In this document: in pieces, positions 54,126 to 64,000 of the stretch
How the letters are laid out: the number at the start of each line of letters is the position of its first letter
Position numbering within the stretch: the first letter of the stretch is position 1
DNA from: Chlorophyllum brunneum
Taxonomy: Eukaryota > Basidiomycota > Agaricomycetes > Agaricales > Agaricaceae
Direction: 5' to 3'
Assembly (NCBI GenBank): GCA_963576785.1
Contig: OY756143.1
Location: forward strand, 1,798,001-1,862,000
Length of the DNA stretch: 64,000 nucleotides
Notes under the pieces: generated by a model
Seen by the model: only the letters and a program-made list of their open reading frames with translations
Told to the model about the DNA's origin: nothing
Databases searched by the model: none
Made by a program: the position numbers and the translations under genes

Positions 54126-55749
54126 TTACAATTTGACATTTACACGTGCAGATTTCTGTGCTTCTTTCCCAAGGGCACCCTCAAGCCCAAGCTGCTTGAT
54201 TTCTCTATCACTCAAGCCAGCTTCTCTTAGTAGTTCTTCCGTGTGTAGACCGGGTTCGAGGATGATTTCGCTGGGGTTAAAAGGTTTACGAGACAGTTGT
54301 GGGGAGTGGTCTTGTCTTGCGACATGTGGGTGGAAGTCAGGGATTGGTGACCCGTGATTTGCTGCTGCTTCTTCCGGTGTGAGCACAGGAACTGCACATG
54401 CATCCGTTCCTAAAAATTGTGAGAATTAAAACAGAGAATGTCGAACTGTTGTTACCGCGTACCATGGAAGACGTTAGTCCAGTACTCCCGTGTGTTAGTT
54501 AAAAACCCCCTTTCAAAGTATGCCCTCATTCTCGGCCACTCCCTAGTGTTTGCCTGTACATCGGGCGTCGGTTGCCAGCTGTTTTCAGAATCCAAGTCCT
54601 TCGGAAGTGCCGCACTAAAGCCATCGATGAATGCCTTGAAGAATTGGGGCTCGAGACAGCCAATAGCCATTAAACCTCCATCTTTACACGCATATACGCT
54701 GTAGAAAGGTGCCCCACCGTCAAGGGTATTCGTACCGGGTTTTCCTTTTCCAAATATATGTGAGGTGGGGAGGATATAGTGAAGCAAAGGAAAGGTCGAA
54801 ACGAATCGGGCACCATGAACCTATAAAGCGGAAGTTAGGTGGGCCAAGATGCACCCAATGCTCCAGCGCGATGAGCGGACTACTTGCCATATCCGCGTTG
54901 ATGATTTGCCCGCGTCCGCTTCTTCCGCGTTCGATCAAGGCCAGTAGAATGCCAAGAGCACACATAAGTCCACCTCCAGCGAAATCTGCGAGGATGTTCA
55001 TTGGAAATGTAGGTACTCCGGACGGCCCAGGAGGCATCATCTGCATGAGCATGAGTTTCTTTGGGTCTGAAGGAAGACAACTCATAGACTCACTGCCAGA
55101 GCTCCAGTAAGGGCGATGTAATTCAGGTCGTGTCCTTGGGGAAACATTTAGATGTACTCCAGCATTGGCAGCCCAATGTACCCACCAGCCATGTCCTTTC
55201 GAGAACCTAGCACCACAGAACATGTTCAGCGGTGCATTTGACACGGCTTACCAAAAGACCTACCCGTCCTCGGGAACCTATCAAGCCGAAGGGCGGAAAT
55301 GCGGAACTCAGTCAGCACGACACCTACCAAATCCGTTCAACTACTACCTACCCAGCAATCCGAGCGTAAACCAGCTTCTCATTCATTCCCTTCCTTTCCC
55401 CATCTCCGAAGAACACTTCTGGCCCCAGCCCAAGCTTCTCCAGGACTCCAGGTCGAAACGGATCAATAACCACATCCGCAGAAGCAATCAGATTTCTCAA
55501 TAAATCTCTTCCGCTGGGCACCTTGGAGTTGATGGCGAGGGACCGTTTTCCGCGAGTGAGGACATCAGTGGAAACGGAATTGGGTCTGTCAATTCTTGTC
55601 ACGGAAGCACCGTTGTCCGCGAGGATCAGGCCAGCGAATGGTCCTGGTGCGAGACCAGCGAACTGAGTCGGTTCCAGGTTTATTGGTTATAATTGGGGTG
55701 TTGTAGTCATGGTGCTTACCTCGATGACTTTGATACCAGTGAGTGCCAT
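54126..55749 (-). CDS. CaiB/BaiF-family CoA transferase or α-methylacyl-CoA racemase
   Basis: Predicted 403 residues, exons 55720-55749, 55352-55662, 55264-55277, 55186-55206, 55094-55134, 54888-55040, 54463-54820 and 54126-54409. Family III CoA transferases, including AMACR that inverts 2-methylacyl-CoA. Landmarks: [19 protein letters not shown] at the N-terminus with the conserved GLAPGPFAG loop, [17 protein letters not shown], then [20 protein letters not shown] (AMACR-type, with His-Asp of the catalytic region) and the INADMVHGARFV segment. The C-terminus is VNVKL, not a canonical PTS1. Exon 3 is 14 nt and exon 4 is 21 nt. Intron 54821-54887 has a GCAAGT donor and is a GC-AG intron. It is upstream of, and on the same strand as, the dehydrogenase at 51527-53841 (284 bp gap), suggesting a shared acyl-CoA pathway. 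Confidence 0.92.
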
Positions 55750-56146
55750 GATAGTCTCAGTGACCAATGATCATGGGAGGGTCTATCTACACGGTTATGC
55801 AAATACCGAAATAACCTGTTTTCTTGATGGCATTTGCACTCGTGATCACTGCCCGACTGTCAGACGCGGAATGATGGCTCCGGTTGTCGTACTGAACCGC
55901 TTGCAAGATCGAAGATCTTGTGAGGACTGAAACTAAGCGCCTAATCGTCTCGCTCGCCTGGATTGTGGAGAAGCGGTGGAAGCGGTGGGTTTGTGGAAAC
56001 GGGTTGATCGGGCCGTCAATCTGGTGTGCAAGTCGATCACGAGAACCACTCGCTTTCGCGGAGAAGCTCCCAACATATGACTGCCTTGTGCTCGAAGAAC
56101 ATAAAATGAGGCGGCTTGGTTCTCAGCTTGCTCTCAATTGTTTGCC
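55750..56146. promoter_or_regulatory. Divergent promoter region of the CoA-transferase and GH79 genes
   Basis: 397 bases between two starts pointing away from each other. No gene is seen. No specific element is assigned. Confidence 0.5.
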
Positions 56147-58362
56147 ATGCGTTCAACCCCAATTTTCGTCTTCTGTGGACTCGCCTTGAGTGTCTATGCC
56201 AACCTACCACTTCTCAAATTAACAAGTGCTCCAACATTGCCGCTTGATGCATCGCACTTCTTGCACCCATCTCTGGCAAGCTTCAGCATCGAAACCGCGT
56301 TTTTCGACGAGTTCGTAGGGAACACCACCGAACTAAACTCCCTCACGAAAAACCTCCTTGAAGGTCTCAAAACAAGGACTGGTGTGCCTGCGGAAATTCG
56401 TATCGGTGGTATCACTGCGGACTCGACATACTGGGATCCAAACCTCAATGTTGCCTTGTCCAATTTTATCGACGATGCTGGTGCACTCCATAATACCACT
56501 CTCGGTCCGGCGTTTTGGTATTCTGTCAAGTTGCTGCCACAGGGAACAAAAGTGACCATGACTCTGGTGAACATGACCATACTTCTAGAGAGACCCGAGA
56601 CTCAGCATCCTGTGATAGGACTTGGAAGACCTCGATTTCGACGGAGCACTGGCCATGGCAGGAGCAGCGCAGAATGGACTTGGGAGTGATCAGCTTATTG
56701 GATTTGAAAGTATGTGTCTCATTCATACAATGCCTCCGTAACTTTTTAACAATTCCTACCAGTCGGCAACGAGCCAGATCATTATCTTCAATTCACTGCA
56801 CAAAATTATTCCAGTATCTGGAGTGTAAGTCTACCATCACTACGTATCCTACCTTCTCTCTCTCACAACAACAAAAAGACATGGGCCAAAAACATCTCTG
56901 ACGATCTCGGTCTCAAGACCCCGACGTTCCAGGTTGCTGCTACTGTAGAGGACCCTCTATGGCCATTCAATGCTCCCCGCGCCTCCTCTGCTCTTGACTG
57001 CGTGAGCGCTCTCGCCGCAGGAGCCGACAACGGTGATGTTGTGAAAACATGTAGCGAGCATACATACCAGTATAGCGTTTGTCGTTCAGTTCCCACTGCG
57101 AGGTGACCAACTCAAACCTTTTTTAGGTTTGCGATCCACCTAGGATTCCGATCGCGACATTACCCAACCTTGTGAGTAGTGTCTTCAACTTCATTCACCA
57201 AAGAAAACAACTCGCCTCTCGTATCAGGTAAATCATACCCGCCTAGCGATGTAAGCATTGGACTACTATTTGGTTGCACCTCTCCAGCGTCTGATATTCT
57301 TGTTAGGTACCTTGACCTGTGGCAGCCTCGCATCCAATCCGTACGACAACAACTTGGACCACACTCATTCCTCATTGGTGCGCCCCGCAACAAAACTCGT
57401 ATACAACGGATACGTGTTCACAGCCCGAACAGGGGAATACAACTCGGTGTCATGCTCTGGTAAGGATGGTGTAAGCAATACCTTTGGGCAGGCCCTTTGG
57501 TTGGTACGTCGTCGATGTTGATTACCAGTTGTGCAGAAACCAATCCACCCTGTAGCTGGATACGACTTTTTATGCCGCGTCATTGAACGTTTCAAGGTCC
57601 ATCTTCCTGTCGAGACAGGAAACCGAGACCGCTGACTGTAGTTCAGGTTGTACCTTCATCAAGGTGGACCCCTCGCACTCCAAAGCCAAACTCAATTGAA
57701 CCACGGTGGTGAGGGGCAACGAAATACTAGAGTGTTCAATAGTTCTGAATTCCCCTCACAGGTCTAAGCTTCTACGATATGTGGTATGCCTTCAACTTAG
57801 AAACTAAGGCACCCCGGTACCAGACTTACTTATGGCCAGGTATCCAGTTCAAAATACCAATGGTCCAATCCAAGTCTTCCCTAGCTACGCAACATACCTT
57901 TTCATCACTGAGACGCTCGGCCACTCTAAAACACTTCAAATTTCGAATCTTTACCCAGGCCGCCAAGAAAATGGGTCTAGTATTACAACAGCAATGGGAG
58001 ACGAATCGTCCGGTCAACTCGTCGCATACGGATTCTGGGACACCTCCAACCCTTCATCGTCGCATAACTTCCCAGCCAAACTCGCGCTACTGAACATGCA
58101 AATATTCAACCAGACGCAAGTGGAGGAAATCGTACGCCCAAGCTCAACATTCGACATTTCCGGTTTGTTGAGGGATCCGAACCAGGCTGTGAGAGTTAGG
58201 AGGTTGCAGGCTCCTGGAGCAGACGTAAAGGGTGCAAATGTGACGAAATGGGCAGGGCAGACATTTGAGACTGGTATTGGACGAGGGAAGGTCGTCGAGG
58301 AGAAGGTGAGGGGAGGTAAGGTCGTTGTTCAAGCTTCCGAGGCGGCTCTGGTGTTTTTGTAA
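56147..58362 (+). CDS. GH79-family glycoside hydrolase (β-glucuronidase-like), secreted
   Basis: Predicted 542 residues in 11 exons: 56147-56566, 56619-56709, 56763-56824, 56879-57076, 57127-57175, 57288-57377, 57433-57503, 57556-57596, 57647-57708, 57762-57783 and 57840-58362. Signal peptide MRSTPIFVFCGLALSVYA. The acid/base motif FEIGNEPDHY and the nucleophile motif LIGEYNSVSCSGKDG (Glu) are both present, each joined or flanked by splice junctions. Also typical are IRIGGITADSTYW, QALWLLDTTFYAASLNVSR, LYLHQGG, and FYDMWYPVQNTNG. The C-terminal β-sandwich domain ends GKVVVQASEAALVFL. Related basidiomycete enzymes act on glucuronic or 4-O-methyl-glucuronic acid linked polymers such as arabinogalactan; the substrate here is inference. 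Exon 10 is 22 nt. The intron 57176-57287 (112 nt) was chosen because it restores the expected spacing before the DLWQPRIQSVR segment. Confidence 0.9.
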
Positions 58363-59592
58363 TCAGCTTTGTGCGATAGCTGAAATTCGGAATGCCGGAT
58401 TTGATGGATTTCTATGTTCCTTTCGTGATCCTACATCGCATGGACGACCTTCAAGCCGACCATTATGGAGTGAAGCATACGGAATATTGGTCAGGCTCAC
58501 GTATTCAATTGCCGCCTAGATGGGCGTTATTGTTGTCGACAAAATGAATATGCTGAGAGCGCGGCAATTCTCCTTGTTACATTCAACGGCGGCGACAGAA
58601 GTCGAACAGCATTCTCGTAGGTACTTGCACTACGTCTTCGTATCTTTGACATCCCATAGTAGACAATCGTCAATTCCAGGCCCCAGGGATTCGATTAATT
58701 GCAGATTTTCACAGGTTGATTATGGGCCAGGAGCTAGCGAAAATTAATGCGGGTGAGTACAGTATGTCGATGGACGGAACTTCATAAGTTGCGTTTGACT
58801 AAAGATCGGTCTCCCTACTATCACGAACCCCGGCCAGCCCGGACTTCGTGTGTTATGAAAGAAGATTCAATGCAAATACTTCAGCTCCGCAACGTCATTT
58901 CTGATTGGAACATGCGTCATTTGCTATTTATGCTGGCCCAAAACAACGATTTGGCGGTTTCGACAGCAACGTTGCTAGATGTCACACGGAGGGAGGTGGT
59001 TGACCTATCGGGGCTTCCTGCTTCCTTGCTGCTGGTGCGTGCTGCCCCAGGCATTTCTGGCGGCGCCTTCGTACCTTTTGAACTTATCAGTAGACCCAAG
59101 AATGGCGGCCTTCGAGTTATTCTGAGCAACTTGAACCGCCGTTGACGTTGGAGTATGGTGCGTGCTAGACATATATCATCAGCATATTGAACTTGAGTTT
59201 GAAAGACTGAACGTAAGGAATAAAAACGCTCATGCTATCCATGTGCTCGGTGGCCGGAGTAGAATCATGTCCAACTCTCCGTTGCACCTGAACTTCTGTC
59301 ATACACGGCACTCCAAACTTTGCTCCTCGATGCGTTACCTTGCAATTCACAGCTGGGTGCAGATAGGCAGATCTCGGTATCCAACAAGCACTTAGATTCT
59401 CAAGAATGTCTGCCTAGAAGAGACAGGGTTTGCATTGGTATATCGCAAATTATTTCTGGGCATTGAGGAACATGATTAGAATAAAGGACTCCCGTCCTTC
59501 TACGAGTGAACTCATGCTGTGTGGTGGAACCATCGTCCGAGTATATGAAGGAACATGTAGCTCTAAGTCGCCATCCTCGTCAAAGGATAGGA
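58363..59592. other. Intergenic region downstream of GH79
   Basis: 1.2 kb between convergent genes. A 132-codon frame at 58747-59145 (+) has no recognised motif; its internal part reads DLAVSTATLLDVTRREVVD. It could be a small unknown gene or chance. No repeats. Confidence 0.5.
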
Positions 59593-60347
59593 CTAAAATG
59601 GGAATTTCATGAAATCGACATGAAGTCGCAGGCATAGGAGGGGATCCTCGTCAACAGTGTAACCATCAACTTCTACCAAAAACTTGGCTGCAAGAGGTTG
59701 GTTATCGAGGCCAAGTCAATGGATGTGACGGTACTCACCACGAGGGATCTCTCGAGGAAGGGCAACCGTGTGCTGCACCTCGTAGGAACCGGGTTGGACG
59801 GGACATTGTACACTCAAGTTTGCGTTGCGTCTGTGTAGAAGATGACGTGTCGTGGTAATGTTAGATCACTGACAAGAACAGCACATACGCTTCTTCACAG
59901 ACGTCGAACGTTTTACTGAGGAGCTTTATCAGACCAAGTTTCACGGTAACGTCTGCGGAAGCGCCTTCCTGTTTTGGCGACAATTGAATGGGATGAACTA
60001 AGGGAGGGATAGGACCGTACCTCAATCGTCTCTACTGCAGTTCCTTTCACGTTGATCGTGAGGTCCTTGCCTGGTTCAGGTGGATTAGGAGATACAGTGA
60101 TTGTTTCTATCTGAACAGGGTCGCTAGGCATTCCTATGGAAAGAAATTTGTGTCACTAGAGGCCACGTCAAAGCCCCAGGCGACTTAAGAAACACGCACC
60201 ACAGTCCTCCCAACCCCAACTTGCAAAGAGCCCGGAGTCTTCCGTTGTGTCTATAGTTGAAAGAGGGGTTTGTTGTCCCAATGGACTTGCAGCCGCGAAT
60301 GCAGCAAGTGAGGCAACGACGAGAGCGAGGGGGGAGGATAGGTGCAT
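59593..60347 (-). CDS. ML-domain phosphatidylglycerol/phosphatidylinositol transfer protein (NPC2-like)
   Basis: Predicted 175 residues, exons 60200-60347, 60021-60133, 59889-59968, 59739-59830 and 59593-59687. Signal peptide MHLSSPLALVVASLAAFAAA. The mature protein is a single ML β-sandwich lipid-binding domain: WEDCGMPSDPVQIETITVSP, NPPEPGKDLTINVKGTAVET, ADVTVKLGLIKLLSKTFDVC, QCPVQPGSYEVQHTVALPRE and KFLVEVDGYTVDED. Cys residues fit the NPC2 disulphide pattern. The family carries sterols or phospholipids between membranes, probably in the vacuole or secretory pathway. Every intron sits in the usual 45-65 nt range. Confidence 0.93.
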
Positions 60348-60791
60348 GGTGAGTTAAGCGAAGAGAGTTGCACGAACTCGGCGGCCCCGCCTTAAAAGCA
60401 GCTCGAGCCGAAAAGGGAACTCAAGTGGCGTGATCAAGCAGTCCGTCTGCCTCTTTAGCTTGTGGTGCCGTAAGTATGAGCAGACCATCCTAACACCACG
60501 GGACTACATTTGCTTGGTAGCCTTGACTGTGATGACTTTTCTCCTGTCTACTTACTATCACTCAACAACCCCTGTGCCAAGGTCGCCGCTAACCGGATTC
60601 CCGAAATAAATCACGATCCAAGGACATCAACGAGGACCGTATCATATTCAATTCCTACTTTCGTTGCAAGGCTTATGAATACCGGAACTGGACTGTGAAA
60701 TCACATGCTTGGCCCAGACCGCCCATGTTATCTGCGCGAGGAGTACTCAGGTGTTTCACTACTGCCCCTCTGAACCCTTCTACTACTACCA
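60348..60791. promoter_or_regulatory. Divergent promoter region of the ML-domain and dehydrogenase copy 2 genes
   Basis: 444 bases between two divergent starts. A C/T-rich block precedes the start at 60792. Nothing else is recognised. Confidence 0.5.
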
Positions 60792-63128
60792 ATGGCTGCT
60801 AAGGAGCTCAGAGCGTTTACTCGAGAGGAAGTTGTCAAGGTATGTGGCTTACCGCTATTTCAAAGAGAACAAGCACACCCATCACCTATTTTAGCACAAC
60901 AAGGACGGTGACCTCGTGTGTATTTACGTTCGCTTGCTTCTCGCCACTCCTGACCCCAACCCGTTCGCCAGTGGATCATTGTCGATTCCAAGGTCTATGA
61001 TATTACCAGATTCAAGGACCTCCATCCTGGAGGAGCCTCTGTTCTCCTCGACGAAGACATCGGTGCGATACCCTGACAATCTCCTTACCTGATAAACGCT
61101 AATTGATCCCTATGCTTTCAGCTGGTCAGGATGCCACAGAGGCCTTTTACGGGCTTCACAGGCACGAGATCATCGTGAAGCCACAGTACGCGCGACTCCA
61201 AATTGGTTTCATCGAGGGCGAGCAGCCTGTCATTCATAGCCGCGTTGTCGGTGAACTCAGCAAGGTGCCTTACGCGGAACCTACTTGGCTCACACAGGGC
61301 TACCATAGCCCCTACTTCAACGAGGTGAGGTTTTCCGAATAATTTGCAAACCACTAACGGTGACCATGGTGAAACGCAGAACCATCGGGAGTTCCAAAAG
61401 GTGGTCCGAAAGTTCTTTGACGAGGTTGTCCTTCCGGATGCAGTCGTAAGCGATCGTTGCATGAGTGTATCAGAATTCATATCAACACCCGAATAGGCTA
61501 GAGAAGAGGATGGTAAGCCCCCTAGCAAGTCCGTCATCGAGGCTATGGCCAAGGTCAACATTCATGCGATGCGTATGGGCCCCGGCAAACACTTAAAGGG
61601 TTTGGAGCTCATGGGGGGTATAACCAAACCTGAGGAGTTTGATTACTTCCACGAAATGATAGTTACTCAAGAGTTAGCCCGCATTGGTAAACGTGGTTAT
61701 GGTGATGGTAAGCTACCTCGCTTTTATCTGATTGTGTGGATCCAACGGGACATCAACTTTAATAGGTCTAATGTCTGGCTCCGTCATTGGCCTCCCTCCT
61801 GTTCTCAACTTTGGCAGCAATGAAATCAGAAAGAGTGTCATCCCTGATGTGCTCTCTGGGCAAAAGCTTATCTGCCTTGCCATCTCTGAGGCTTTCGCTG
61901 GTAGTGATGTCGCCGGTTTAAAGACAACTGCTCGCAAGACTGAGGATGGCAAACACTGGATCATCAATGGAACGTGGGTGGTCTTTGGTCACCGCTTTTC
62001 GCCAGGTTACTGATAATATCAAAGTAAGAAATGGATCACTAACGGAACGTAAGTAGCGAAATGACACTGAATCCCCGGGGACTCATTCTTACTCTCTGAT
62101 CATCAGCTTTGCCCATTAGTGAGCTCGTTTATTACTGCTACTTTCGTGGCTTCTTACGGTTGTCCAGCTTCACTGTTGGGTGTCGCACAGACAGTGGCTT
62201 CACCGTCATCCTTGTTGAGCGAGGAGAGGGTGTCGAAACCAAGGCTATCAAGACTTCCTACGTACGACCTTTTTTATCTTTCTATTCCTGGACTATCTCT
62301 GAAATATCCAATGGACAACGCAACAGTCACCTACAGCCGGAACTGCATTTGTCACCTTCGACAGTGTGAAAGTGCCCGTGGAGAATACCCTCGGTCCGGA
62401 AGGTGGAGGAATCTTCGTCATGCTTTCTAACTTCAACCATGAACGCTGGGTCATGATTTGTTCCTCTACACGTTCACAACGTCTCATCGTTGAAGAATGC
62501 CTCAAGTGGACGAACCAACGCAAAGCTTTCGGAAAACCTCTTCACTCACAAGCTGTCATTCGAAGCAAACTTGCTGCCATGATTGCTCGAGTGGAAAGTA
62601 CTCAGAATTGGTTGGAGAGTATTACCTACCAGATGAACAAGATGGTAAGAGATTTCTCCTTTCTGGCCAGGGTTCTTAAGGCTTGATTTGTGTTTTAGAG
62701 TTATAGACAACAGGCATCGAAGCTTGCTGGGTACGTCCGACATTATTGAAGTATTGGTTCATTGAAATTCATGATAGTTTATAGTCCCATCGGTCTCTTG
62801 AAGATGCACGCTACGCGATCTGCGCAGCTTACAGCAACTGACGCTGTCCAGGTCTTCGGCGGTCGTGGTATAACCAGAACTGGCATGGGCGAGCACATTG
62901 AGCACGTAAGTCAACCAACAATCCAGTCCAGGAGTAAAAGACTCATGCATACTCTTAGTATCACCGCACTGTTCCTTTCGATGCGTGAGTAGTATTCAGA
63001 CATCTAGCTCGATGGGAACCTTAACGCTAAGACTGGTTCACAGCATTCTCGGAGGAGCAGAAGACGTTTTGGGAGACCTTGGTGTGCGCCAAGCGATCCG
63101 TAACATGCCCAAGGATGCCCGGCTATAG
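60792..63128 (+). CDS. Cytochrome b5-fused acyl-CoA dehydrogenase, copy 2
   Basis: Predicted 519 residues in 15 exons: 60792-60839, 60895-60915, 60972-61062, 61122-61324, 61380-61445, 61497-61707, 61766-61973, 62025-62048, 62107-62118, 62168-62261, 62327-62644, 62699-62730, 62785-62905, 62959-62984 and 63044-63128. Same plan as 51527-53841: cytochrome b5 domain (DLHPGG, GLHRHE), then the dehydrogenase fold (ICLAISEAFAGSDVAGLKTT, KKWITNGTFAHYFTVG, VPVENTLGPEGGGIFV, NFNHERWVMI, QVFGGRGITRTGMGEHIEHY, FDAILGGAEDVLGDLGVRQA). The C-terminus DARL ends in ARL, a match to the peroxisomal PTS1 consensus. The 21-nt exon 2 is shared with copy 1, but the 12-nt exon 9 is not, because this copy has an extra intron inside HYFTVG. 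It faces away from copy 1, giving an inverted pair. Confidence 0.93.
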
Positions 63129-63213
63129 GCCAGCTCTCTTCCGCTTCCCTCAATGATACTCTCTCGATATACGAGTTAGTGTAACTTTATAATTAATCTA
63201 GACAACAAATTAT

Positions 63214-64000
63214 CTAAAGCCTGCTTGTAAAACGTCGCCGTGAAATCCCAACGTTAGTTGCAGTGACGCCCCAGCCTAACCAACCCAGGACAAAGTTCTT
63301 GGCAAAAATTTCACCAAAGCCCAACATGACGCCATTGACAAAAGGGAGGAGGAGGTTGATAGCGAGTGAGGATGCAAGTGCTTTCATGCGTGTCGGGGTG
63401 GAAAGGGACGAATCGAACACAGATAGGGTTGCAGTCCGTGGTTCAGATGTGGACTGGGTCCGCTTTTGGTGATGGTCGTGGTCTTCGAGGGGTGGTGTGG
63501 CTGATTGGTCAGGGAAGGACATGGAAGGATAGGATGACGTTGTGGCCGAGTTTACTTCTTCCCACTTTTGGGAATCGTCAATTGTGTCGGGGTGTGATAT
63601 TGTTGAGCTAGCAACCTGTAATGCATTGTAAGCTAAGGTTCCAAGAGAAAGGAAAAGAAAGGGCGTACATGCACTTGAGGTTCATCAGTGACAAGGTCCC
63701 CGGCATCAGCATGACTCGGGGAGGCGAAATCTTCAGTAGTATTCTCCGTCTTCACCACTTTCTGCTTCGCGGCCTCTTCACGTTCAGCAGCCCGCTTAGC
63801 TTCCCATTCTTCGCGGACCTTTTCAGCTTTTTCTCGCGCTTTGGCAGATTGAGCACGCCAGGTTTTGACTTGTTCTTCGTATTCCTGTTTCCAGGTGTCT
63901 TCCGCTACCGTTCCTTCAGCGGTCGTCGACTCGGTTGGCACACTGGGAGGTTCTATGGGTTGGGGTATGGACCCAGCGGGCTTGTCCTCTGGGACAGAGT
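63214..64000 (-). CDS. MIM1: MIM1-like mitochondrial outer-membrane insertase (5' truncated by window)
   Basis: Minus-strand gene entering from the right edge; exons 63669->64000 and 63214-63615. The frame is open at base 64000, so the start lies outside. The visible N-terminal part is acidic/basic with a long charged helix (EWEAKRAAEREEAAKQK), not found in yeast Mim1. The C-terminus has the short Mim1/Tom13 membrane helix: ALASSLAINLLLPFVNGVML followed by GFGEIFAKNFVLGWLGW. This matches yeast Mim1, which inserts α-helical proteins into the mitochondrial outer membrane. The stop at 63214 follows RRRFTSRL. It is convergent with dehydrogenase copy 2, 85 bases away. Confidence 0.85.

Noticed and set aside
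57176..57287. Extra tiny exon in the GH79 gene between 57210 and 57235
   Set aside because: It needs introns of about 30 nt, shorter than any other in the window. One 112-nt intron gives the expected spacing between the flanking conserved blocks.
58747..59145. Plus-strand frame of 132 codons
   Set aside because: No motif, no signal peptide, no intron pattern; probably chance in a 1.2-kb intergenic stretch.

Overview
The window is nuclear DNA of a filamentous fungus, almost certainly an Agaricomycete (mushroom-forming basidiomycete). Nearly every gene is cut by many introns of about 45-65 nt. The gene set is typically basidiomycete: a WW-domain/transmembrane protein family common in Agaricomycetes, Zn(II)2Cys6 regulators, a GH7 cellobiohydrolase, a GH79 glycosidase and a tyrosinase. 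The species cannot be named from sequence alone. All gene models were built by hand from conserved protein motifs and splice signals. For every complete multi-exon model the summed exon length is a multiple of three with an uninterrupted frame.

Layout. 1-31 kb is a dense housekeeping block: 3' end of a MYST histone acetyltransferase, a SANT/Myb-like protein of unknown function, a 28-exon YOR1-type ABCC transporter, ARP3, ATG17, an intracellular LysM protein with a zinc ribbon, a C2H2 zinc-finger protein, a Bsd2/NDFIP-type Rsp5 adaptor, ASA1, SPC3, an NmrA-like oxidoreductase, selenoprotein O homologue FMP40, and a divergent pair of single-pass membrane proteins, one with an SH3 domain. About 29.8-36 kb is a gene-poor stretch with only a small orphan Zn(II)2Cys6 protein. 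36-50 kb is an accessory region: a large Zn(II)2Cys6 transcription factor, a secreted GH7 cellobiohydrolase, the WW/TM protein and a tyrosinase. 51.5-63.1 kb holds two inverted paralogues of a cytochrome b5-fused acyl-CoA dehydrogenase. They flank a CaiB/BaiF-type CoA transferase/racemase, a GH79 glycosidase and an ML-domain lipid-transfer protein. The window ends in a truncated MIM1-like mitochondrial outer-membrane insertase gene.

Points that stand out. The acyl-CoA dehydrogenase/CoA-transferase group looks like a small acyl-CoA catabolic module (inference), and one C-terminus resembles a peroxisomal signal. Splicing is unusual: two 7-nt micro-exons lie in the ABC transporter, exons of 12, 14, 16, 21, 22, 24 and 25 nt occur in other genes, and five introns in four genes are best read as GC-AG. 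Several head-to-head gene pairs share very short promoters (76 bp for NmrA-like/FMP40, 113 bp for ATG17/LysM). I found no virus, transposon, CRISPR array, rRNA or confidently recognisable tRNA.
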